From NCBI GenBank assembly GCA_031277155.1, contig JAITMW010000133.1, forward strand, positions 1-12,391: DNA of 12,391 bases. The letters are read 5' to 3'. The notes under the pieces were generated by a model, which was given only the letters and a program-made list of their open reading frames with translations, did not search any database and was not told the origin of the DNA. The translations under genes were made by a program, and so were the position numbers. This document shows, in pieces, positions 6,484 through 11,935 of the stretch (positions are counted from its first letter, which is position 1; each line of letters starts with the position of its first letter). The stretch comes from Clostridiales bacterium (GTDB lineage Bacteria; Bacillota; Clostridia; Lachnospirales; WRAX01).

Positions 6484-8296
6484 GGGCGCCCACCGCCTCT
6501 CCTTCAAAGTCCTTTTCTATCATGGACTGTATCTCCCAAATGCGCTTGTACAGGCCATCCCGCGAAAGAAGGTCCTCATGCGTGCCCTGGTCTGTCAGCT
6601 TGCCGCCCTCTATCACAAAAATTCTGTCGGCATCCATAAGGGTCGTAATGCGCTGGGAAATTATAAAGGTGGTGACATTGCTTTCGCGCTCTGCCAAGGC
6701 CCCGCGGATTTGCGCGTCGGTTTCTGTGTCCACCGCCGAAAGGGAATCGTCAAAAATAAGCATTTCGCTGTTTTTAATCAAGGTTCTGGCAATGGCAACG
6801 CGCTGCTTTTGCCCGCCGGACAGCGTAACGCCCCGCTCGCCCACCATGGTATCATATCCGTCTTCAAATTCTTGGATAAAATTGTGGGCGCTGGCGGTTT
6901 TTGCGGCTTCGATAATTTCGTCCTTGGCCACATTGTCCCTGGCCATTTCCAAGTTAAGCTGTATGGTCTTGGAATACAAAAAAGGCTCTTGTAAAACAAT
7001 GCCCACCCTGCGGCGCAAATGGCTCTTTGAAATATTGCGCAGCTCCCTGCCGTTAATGGTGATGCTGCCGCTTTTATAGTCATACAGGCGCAGCAAAACA
7101 TGCATCAGGGTGGACTTTCCCGCCCCTGTTGCACCCAAAATCGCGATGGTCTCGCCCTTTTTTATTGTAAACGACAGCTTGTCAAAGATTTTGCGGTCTT
7201 TAATGCCCTCGTATTCAAAATCCACATTGTCAAATATGATGTCGCCCCGCAAATCGTGGGGCGCGGCCCCGGGCGTGTCCTTTTCCGCCGGCGTGTCCAA
7301 AATTTCATATACGCGGCCCAGGGCGACCTGTGTGCGCCCAAGGTCCGAAAGCACGCGCCCCAGCTGCCGCACGGGCCACACCATCATGCCCGTGTTGATG
7401 CTGAAAACCACAAGCTGGCCCGCTGTAATCTGGCCGCTGTATGTGAAATATATGCCCGCCACAAAAACCAGCAAAACCTGCGCCAGGCACAAAATATCCG
7501 AAGAGGACCAATACCAGGACAAATATCGCATTTGCTTGAATTGCAAGCCGCGAAATTCATTATTTTTGTTGATAAACTTTTCCACTTCAAAGCGGGCACG
7601 CCCAAAGGCGCGCACAACGCGCACCCCGGTGATGCTCTCTTGCAGCACCGTGGTCAGCTCTCCCTCGGCTTCTTCGGCCTGCTTAAACACCCTGCGCACA
7701 TTTTTGAAAAATATATACGAAAAAATGAAAATTACAGGCAAAAAGGCCATGGCGACAAATGTCAGCGCCGTGTTTATCGAAAACATAACCACCAAGGCAA
7801 AGCCCGGGAAAAACAAGGCCCTGGCAATATCTACCATTTGATGCTGCAAAAACCGCCTTGTCACCTCTACGTCAGAGGTGCATCGCTGTATTAAATCGCC
7901 GGTTTTAACATGCACATGATAGTTATATGGCAATTTTTGGATGTGATTATACAGCCTGTCTTTCATTCTTTTGGCGGTGTTTTCGCCGCCCAAAGACATA
8001 GTCCGCTGACGGCCAAAAACACATATGGCCACAAAAAACTGAAAGATGCAAAAGGCAATGGCGGCCAGCCATATATTTGCCTGCCAAGCCTCTATACCGC
8101 CCAAAAGCCATACCATCCATGCCACCAAAAAGCTGGGGTCAAATATGCGGTCCCCAAGCACATTGTCAATTACAATGCTGGTGACAAGGGGTGCCGCCAT
8201 ATTTGAAAAGGCGCTGCCTGCCTGAAAGCTGATGCCCAGCGCAAACAGCCACAAATTGCCCTTCAGCAGCTTATGTAAACGCTTGAATGTTAAAAT
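6476..8296 (-). CDS. ABC exporter half-transporter, BmrC/YheI-like subunit with degenerate ATPase site; start codon probably ATT
   Basis: A membrane domain of six predicted helices followed by an ATPase domain. Counted from an ATT start at 8294-8296 (606 aa), Walker A GATGAGKST includes Lys394, the Q-loop Gln is 436 and the signature LSGGQ is 492-496. Walker B reads LIFDD, with Asp517 in place of the catalytic Glu, and the switch reads ISQR, with Gln548 in place of His. These are the substitutions expected in the degenerate half of a heterodimeric exporter, partnered by the next gene. The start is unusual. The family-like elbow sequence FKRLHKLLKGN lies upstream of the first standard start in frame (TTG at 8252-8254) and no ATG, GTG or TTG precedes it. 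GGAGGG at 8303-8308 is spaced 6 nt from an in-frame ATT. A TTG start, or a sequence error joining the frame to the leader ORF, are the alternatives. Confidence 0.9.
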   Translation of the reverse strand: MLTFKRLHKLLKGNLWLFALGISFQAGSAFSNMAAPLVTSIVIDNVLGDRIFDPSFLVAWMVWLLGGIEAWQANIWLAAIAFCIFQFFVAICVFGRQRTMSLGGENTAKRMKDRLYNHIQKLPYNYHVHVKTGDLIQRCTSDVEVTRRFLQHQMVDIARALFFPGFALVVMFSINTALTFVAMAFLPVIFIFSYIFFKNVRRVFKQAEEAEGELTTVLQESITGVRVVRAFGRARFEVEKFINKNNEFRGLQFKQMRYLSWYWSSSDILCLAQVLLVFVAGIYFTYSGQITAGQLVVFSINTGMMVWPVRQLGRVLSDLGRTQVALGRVYEILDTPAEKDTPGAAPHDLRGDIIFDNVDFEYEGIKDRKIFDKLSFTIKKGETIAILGATGAGKSTLMHVLLRLYDYKSGSITINGRELRNISKSHLRRRVGIVLQEPFLYSKTIQLNLEMARDNVAKDEIIEAAKTASAHNFIQEFEDGYDTMVGERGVTLSGGQKQRVAIARTLIKNSEMLIFDDSLSAVDTETDAQIRGALAERESNVTTFIISQRITTLMDADRIFVIEGGKLTDQGTHEDLLSRDGLYKRIWEIQSMIEKDFEGEAVGAHG

Positions 8297-8360
8297 ATAA
8301 ATCCCTCCGTTGTTTAATAATCATCAGTGATGCCGTGTTGTCATTTGTATTGATTGTCAT
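8271..8360 (-). CDS. Candidate leader ORF of the exporter operon (29 aa)
   Basis: A short reading frame starting ATG at 8358-8360, 8 nt after AAAGGGGG (8369-8376) and about 38 nt downstream of the predicted transcription start. It encodes MTINTNDNTASLMIIKQRRD and ends after 29 residues in NIQAFT. Its 3' end overlaps the presumed start of the exporter gene by 26 nt in a different frame, and the exporter's ribosome binding site lies inside it. The promoter, strong ribosome binding site and overlap suggest a regulatory leader peptide; B. subtilis bmrCD is preceded by the translated leader BmrB, which controls attenuation. I see no sequence similarity I can claim to BmrB and no obvious terminator hairpin here. 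Alternatively it is the true N-terminus of the exporter, split off by a one-base error. Confidence 0.5.
   Translation of the reverse strand: MTINTNDNTASLMIIKQRRDLYFNIQAFT
8303..8308 (-). promoter_or_regulatory. Ribosome binding site pointing to an ATT start
   Basis: GGAGGG on the minus strand, 6 nt before an ATT codon (8294-8296) that opens the exporter frame. No ATG, GTG or TTG in that frame lies within normal range; the first is TTG at 8254, 48 nt away from the site. Confidence 0.55.
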
Positions 8361-8404
8361 ATTGATTACCCCCTTTCGGTCAGATTTATACTACGTGGCT
8401 TTTC

Positions 8405-8433
8405 ATTATACCGCAAATATCACTCGGCGTCAA
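8405..8433 (-). promoter_or_regulatory. Sigma-A promoter of the exporter operon
   Basis: On the minus strand TTGACG (8428-8433) and TATAAT (8405-8410) with a 17-nt spacer. It lies in the gap after the HAAS-domain gene and drives the leader ORF, both exporter genes and probably the diguanylate cyclase gene. A palindrome ACAATTGT at 8443-8450 sits just upstream of the -35. Confidence 0.85.
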
Positions 8434-8460
8434 ACCCATCACACAATTGTCATTGTTTTG

Positions 8461-9447
8461 TCATGGTCTTGCCAGAAATGCTTTTACAATCGTGCTGATG
8501 GTCTCTACGGCAAGGACAATCAATATAATTCCCAATACAACCAAATAAGGCCGCGCAAACAGCCCAAACAGCCACATATCACTGTCTTGATAAAAGATGC
8601 CGTCCAAAAGGTTTATAAATTCGGGATTGATAATATTGTTGCCAAAAATTGCTATAGCGCACACGGCAATCAAAACATTGGCAATCACCGTAACCGCCGC
8701 CAGCCGCATGGTGTATCTGCCCTCTATCAGCTCCACAATATGCGCGCAAATTCCGAAAATGGCCCAAAGCACAATGGGAAGCCAGAGACCGCGCAGCATC
8801 TCGATATTAAAAACAGGCATCCAATTGCCGTCCGCCCGCGCGCTGACAATATGCGGATATCCCAGCAAAACAACCGCAAAGGCAATTGAAAAGATAATGC
8901 CGAAAATTGCCTCGCCTCTGCTGATGCGCCCCTTTGCCTCGGGCACTTCGGGCAGTGATGACAGCATATCGCCCCCATCGCTCAAATTGGTTTTGTGATG
9001 GTCAAATATGGCGAAAATTATGGTGATTATGGTGAAAGCCATCACCGTTGCGCCGACGATGTTCGCAATTATTTGAAACACAGAGCCAATATTCAGCATG
9101 TCGCCCAAGCCCAGAAACAACCCAATGACGCCAATGCCGCCAATGACGGCCGCCACAATAGGCAGCACAATGCGCAGCACATGCTTATATGTCAAAAAAT
9201 ATGTGCCGCTGATAAGGGCCGTGCGCTTGTCGCCGCAATACTTCAGCGCAAGCTCTTCCGGCGGCCCAAGCTCTGCCAGCACATCCCTGATGTCCCCCTC
9301 GCCGTGGGTCTGGGCATTGCCCGCGCGGCGCCCTTCCAGCATTTCCGAAATAAGGCCGTCCAATTCTTTTGCCACATCCGCCTGCTGTCTGGCGGGCAAA
9401 TGGCGGCAAACGGCATAAACATAGCGTTCTTGCAAATCGTTTTTCAT
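8461..9447 (-). CDS. HAAS-domain membrane protein, partner of PadR regulator
   Basis: A 328-residue protein with a soluble, helical N-terminal domain (about 1-75) followed by about six hydrophobic helices near 90-113, 125-148, 179-197, 220-242, 249-268 and 300-322. The N-terminus (YVYAVCRHLPARQQADVAKE and a later DVLAELGPPEELALKY segment) matches the pattern of the HAAS/DUF1700-type domain, which recurs in membrane proteins encoded next to PadR regulators in Firmicutes. Its role is thought to be sensing or signalling at the membrane, not transport, and its ligand is unknown. The ATG at 9445-9447 overlaps the PadR stop in ATGA, so the two are translated as a unit. The gene ends just before the exporter promoter, suggesting the pair could regulate, or be affected by, the exporter; that is inference from position. 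Confidence 0.82.
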   Translation of the reverse strand: MKNDLQERYVYAVCRHLPARQQADVAKELDGLISEMLEGRRAGNAQTHGEGDIRDVLAELGPPEELALKYCGDKRTALISGTYFLTYKHVLRIVLPIVAAVIGGIGVIGLFLGLGDMLNIGSVFQIIANIVGATVMAFTIITIIFAIFDHHKTNLSDGGDMLSSLPEVPEAKGRISRGEAIFGIIFSIAFAVVLLGYPHIVSARADGNWMPVFNIEMLRGLWLPIVLWAIFGICAHIVELIEGRYTMRLAAVTVIANVLIAVCAIAIFGNNIINPEFINLLDGIFYQDSDMWLFGLFARPYLVVLGIILIVLAVETISTIVKAFLARP

Positions 9448-9785
9448 GATATCTCATCCTCCAAAATATTGTTAATGCTTTGCACGGCGTCATGCCAATG
9501 CGCCTTTAATTCCAGCAAAACTTCCCGGCCAAATTCCGTCGTTCTGTAATATTTGCGCGGTTTTGCGGTGTCCGTGTTCCAGGCGCTCTCCAGCAGGCGC
9601 TGGCCCTCCATCCGCCGCAAAAGCGGATAAAGCGTGTTTGCCTCTATCGCAATACCGCTGTCGGTCAAATCAGACACCAAATTATATCCATAAGCAGGCC
9701 GCCGCAGCTTGGCCAAAACGCACAAAACAACTGTGCCGCGGCGCATCTCAAGCAAACAGCCGGATATCACCTCTGTTTTGTCCAT
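9444..9785 (-). CDS. PadR-family transcriptional regulator
   Basis: A 113-residue DNA-binding protein of the short PadR class. The winged helix-turn-helix shows the family pattern: RGTVVLCVLAKLRRPAYGYN at about 16-35, then IEANTLYPLLRRMEGQRLLE at 47-66, and a wing with RKYYRTTEFGREVL at 77-90. The C-terminal helix (90-112) is the dimerisation element. PadR proteins commonly repress their own operon and a neighbouring transporter gene, with release on ligand binding. The ATG at 9783-9785 is preceded by GGAGGTGAT, an almost full-length match to the anti-Shine-Dalgarno sequence. A perfect consensus promoter lies upstream, which would be very active unless repressed, in keeping with autorepression. 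The HAAS-domain gene overlaps its stop codon. Confidence 0.93.
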   Translation of the reverse strand: MDKTEVISGCLLEMRRGTVVLCVLAKLRRPAYGYNLVSDLTDSGIAIEANTLYPLLRRMEGQRLLESAWNTDTAKPRKYYRTTEFGREVLLELKAHWHDAVQSINNILEDEIS

Positions 9786-9814
9786 AACATCACCTCCATG
9801 ATAATATTAAATTC

Positions 9815-9843
9815 ATTATACTGTACGACACACATTATGTCAA
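9815..9843 (-). promoter_or_regulatory. Consensus sigma-A promoter of the PadR operon
   Basis: On the minus strand TTGACA (9838-9843) and TATAAT (9815-9820) separated by exactly 17 nt, a perfect match to the housekeeping consensus. The -35 begins 2 nt beyond the U-run of the preceding terminator. A small palindrome ACATAATGT (9832-9840) overlaps the -35 and could be part of a PadR operator, since PadR sites often contain ATGT/ACAT half-sites; that part is tentative. Confidence 0.9.
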
Positions 9844-9844
9844 G

Positions 9845-9885
9845 AAAAAAATACCGCAATTTTAAAAATACTTAAACCGCGATAT
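9845..9885 (-). terminator. Intrinsic terminator of the his operon
   Basis: In the minus-strand transcript ATATCGCGGTTT (9874-9885) pairs with AAATTGCGGTAT (9851-9862) as a 12-bp stem with three G-U pairs and an 11-nt loop, followed by a run of seven U (9845-9851, partly within the stem). The stem begins 35 nt after the hisIE stop codon. A T run on the plus strand (9885-9889) means it could also stop plus-strand transcripts. Confidence 0.75.
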
Positions 9886-9886
9886 T

Positions 9887-9912
9887 TTTCGTGAACTTTC
9901 GTGACTTTCGTG
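9887..9912. repeat. Three short tandem TTTCGTG repeats
   Basis: TTTCGTG occurs three times on the plus strand at 9887-9893, 9897-9903 and 9906-9912 (CACGAAA on the minus strand), at 10- and 9-nt periods, between the hisIE stop and the terminator stem. Function unknown; it is too short to call a mobile element. Confidence 0.6.
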
Positions 9913-9920
9913 GTTTAATA

Positions 9921-10511
9921 CTATTGGGCCGCCCTTTGCCGCCCGGACAACTTCGCCCTCACATCCCGCGGAAGCACACCGCTCATAAACATCACCACAA
10001 GCAGATGATACGCAAGGTCCGAAATTTCCTCGGCCAGCTCGATTTTATTGCCATTTTTCGCGGCGATGATTGTCTCCGCGGCCTCCTCTCCAATTTTTTT
10101 CAACGCTTTGTCAATGCCCTTCTCAAGCAGATAATTGGTATACGATTTTTCCTTGGGATTTTCATGCCTGTCCATAATTTGGGAGTACACTTCGTCTATG
10201 ACGCTAAATTCCGCAAGTGCATCGCCAAAGCAGCTGTAAGACCCCGTATGGCAAGCCCCCGCGCCCGTCTGCTCCACCAAAATCAAAAGGGCGTCGGCAT
10301 CACAATCGAAACACATGCCTTTGATTTTCTGCACATTGCCGGATGTTTTGCCTTTGTGCCACAGCTCGTTTCGAGAGCGGGACCAAAAGCATGTTTCGCC
10401 ATGCTCCAGCATATGGTCATAGCTCTCCTGATTTACATAAGCCAGCATCAACACCTTGCCCGTATAAAAATCCTGTACAACGGCAGGTATCAGCCCCTCT
10501 ATTTTGCGCAG
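9921..10511 (-). CDS. hisIE: Phosphoribosyl-AMP cyclohydrolase / phosphoribosyl-ATP pyrophosphatase; no standard start codon
   Basis: A bifunctional enzyme for steps 2 and 3 of histidine synthesis. Counted from CTG at 10509-10511 (196 aa), the HisI domain (about 5-105) has GLIPAVVQD, VLMLAYVN, WSRSRNELWHKGKTSGN, FDCDADALL and the zinc cysteines Cys70, Cys87 and Cys94. The HisE domain (about 106-185) has the metal-binding helices EEAAETIIAAKN and LAEEISDLAYHL. The start is odd: the conserved GLIPAVVQD lies upstream of the first standard start (GTG at 10452-10454), and the frame is closed by a stop at 10533-10535 with no ATG, GTG or TTG between. AAAAGGAG (10521-10528) lies 9 nt before an in-frame CTG, the best candidate. 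A -1 slip at A-AAA-TAG, where hisF ends, would instead fuse it to HisF; a one-base error is a third option. It overlaps hisF by 13 nt and ends the operon. Confidence 0.92.
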   Translation of the reverse strand: MRKIEGLIPAVVQDFYTGKVLMLAYVNQESYDHMLEHGETCFWSRSRNELWHKGKTSGNVQKIKGMCFDCDADALLILVEQTGAGACHTGSYSCFGDALAEFSVIDEVYSQIMDRHENPKEKSYTNYLLEKGIDKALKKIGEEAAETIIAAKNGNKIELAEEISDLAYHLLVVMFMSGVLPRDVRAKLSGRQRAAQ

Positions 10512-11935
10512 GGCACACCGCTCCTTTTCATTTCACGCTTTATGTCGGCCACAGACGCCTTTCCGTAATGCAGCAGGCTTGCCACAAGGGCGGCGGCACA
10601 GCCGGTTTCTTTGAAAACGTCAATAATATGGCCAACCTTTCCGCATCCGCCGCTGGCGATAACAGGGATGTTTACACTATCCGTCACGGCCCTTGTCATT
10701 TCAATGTCATAGCCATCCTGAACCCCGTCACAATCCATGGATGTAAGCAAAATTTCGCCCACGCCGCGCATTTCACACTCTTTCGCCCACTGAATCAAGT
10801 CAAGCCCCGTGTCGTCCCGGCCGCCCCTGACAAAAACATTAAAACCGCCGCCCGTCTTTTTGCCGTCAATCGCGGCCACAATGCGGCTTTTGCCAAACCG
10901 GGCCCTTGCTGCGTCAATCAGCTCGGGATTGGCCACAAATGCCGAATTTACGGACACCTTGTCCACCCCTGACGCAAGAATTTTGCGCATATCATCAATA
11001 GAGCGCATACCGCCGCCCACAACCACCGGAATTTTAACCTGCTTTGCTATTTGCTCAAAAAGCCGATAATTGGCATCCCTTTTTTCAATGGTCGCGGTAA
11101 TGTCAAGCAGGACAATCTCGTCGGCCCCTTGCGCTTCATACAGCTTCGCAATTTCAACAGGGTCGCCGATATTCTTTAAGTCAACGAAGTTTACCCCTTT
11201 AACCACCCTGCCGCCCATAATATCAAGGCAGGGGATTATCCTCTTTTTCAGCATGGCGGGCAAATTCACCCTGTTTTCGTAATGGGCCTTGCCCACAATT
11301 ATGCCGTAATAATCCAGCCCTTTTTTAATGTGGGCCTCGCTGCTGACTCCGCCCGAAACAATGACATTGACGCCCGCAATTTCTGCGTAAATATCCCAAT
11401 TGGGAGAGGTCAAGGTGCCGTCCCTGGAAATGTCTGTGACGACAATAATCCTCACGCCAATCTCTTTTAGCCTCTCGATAAATTCAAGATAATCCACGCT
11501 GCTGTCCTCAAGCCAGCCGCCGGTCTGCACCTTGCCGTCTCTCACATCCACGCCGACGACAATCCTCTCGGCGCCGTATTTTTCAATCATTTCCCGCACG
11601 AATTCAGGATTTTTCACCGCAATTGTGCCAAGTATCACCCGGTTTATGCCAATCTCATCAAGATAGCGCGCCACCGTCCCGGCATTTCTGATGCCGCCGC
11701 CAAGCTGTATGGGAATATCCACCCTTTTGCGTATTTCCCGTATGGCTTGGATGTTTTCCGTGCCGCCGCTTTTGGCGCCGTCAAGGTCAACCAAATGCAG
11801 ATATCTGGCGCCCATTCTTTCAAAGTCGGCGGCCAAATCCGCAGGATTTTTGCTGTAAACAGTCTTTTGGGCATAATCGCCCTTGTACAGCCGCACAGCC
11901 TCGCCATTTTGCAAATCAATTGCCGGAATTATCAC
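10499..11935 (-). CDS. hisAF: HisA-HisF fusion: ProFAR isomerase fused to imidazole glycerol phosphate synthase cyclase subunit
   Basis: One open frame of 478 codons encodes two complete (beta-alpha)8 barrels. Residues 1-227 are HisA, which isomerises ProFAR to PRFAR: MIIPAIDLQNG with Asp7, GGGIR near 79-83, Asp130 in VVGVD and phosphate loops SGGVSS and IIVGKA. Residues 228-478 are HisF, which forms IGP and AICAR from PRFAR and ammonia. Measured from Met228 it aligns without gaps to Thermotoga HisF through residue 170: Asp11, Asp130 and ammonia-gate residues Arg5, Glu46, Lys99 and Glu167 are all present. No stop and no linker separate the halves (NRVNLPAM then LKKRIIPC). The GTG start (11933-11935) directly follows the hisB stop, with GGGGGT 7 nt before it. 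An internal ATG at 11252-11254 with AGGGTGA 11 nt upstream could also give free HisF. A one-base insertion error could mimic fusion of two ordinary overlapping genes. Confidence 0.92.
   Translation of the reverse strand: MIIPAIDLQNGEAVRLYKGDYAQKTVYSKNPADLAADFERMGARYLHLVDLDGAKSGGTENIQAIREIRKRVDIPIQLGGGIRNAGTVARYLDEIGINRVILGTIAVKNPEFVREMIEKYGAERIVVGVDVRDGKVQTGGWLEDSSVDYLEFIERLKEIGVRIIVVTDISRDGTLTSPNWDIYAEIAGVNVIVSGGVSSEAHIKKGLDYYGIIVGKAHYENRVNLPAMLKKRIIPCLDIMGGRVVKGVNFVDLKNIGDPVEIAKLYEAQGADEIVLLDITATIEKRDANYRLFEQIAKQVKIPVVVGGGMRSIDDMRKILASGVDKVSVNSAFVANPELIDAARARFGKSRIVAAIDGKKTGGGFNVFVRGGRDDTGLDLIQWAKECEMRGVGEILLTSMDCDGVQDGYDIEMTRAVTDSVNIPVIASGGCGKVGHIIDVFKETGCAAALVASLLHYGKASVADIKREMKRSGVPCAK
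11252..11270 (-). promoter_or_regulatory. Possible internal translation start for free HisF
   Basis: AGGGTGA on the minus strand (about 11266-11272) lies 11 nt before the ATG at 11252-11254 that begins the HisF half. This is the usual place for a separate hisF start, so both a HisA-HisF fusion and free HisF could be made from one message. Confidence 0.4.

Noticed and set aside
6484..6507. TTG start eight codons before the ATG of the second exporter subunit
   Set aside because: The ATG at 6481-6483 has a usable RBS (AAGGAGAGG) and sits in a typical stop-overlap arrangement, while the TTG lies within that RBS region and has none of its own.
7100..7894. Long plus-strand open frames opposite the exporter gene (also 319-888, 3082-3660, 4477-5262, 8287-8889 and 9891-10568)
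   Set aside because: They lie antisense to well-supported conserved genes, lack ribosome binding sites and have low-complexity, basic or Cys/His-rich translations typical of shadow frames.
8338..8453. ATGACAA three times in the exporter promoter and leader (8447-8453, 8354-8360, 8338-8344 on the minus strand)
   Set aside because: The spacing is irregular, one copy contains the leader start codon, and 7-mers of this composition recur by chance; not enough to call an operator array.
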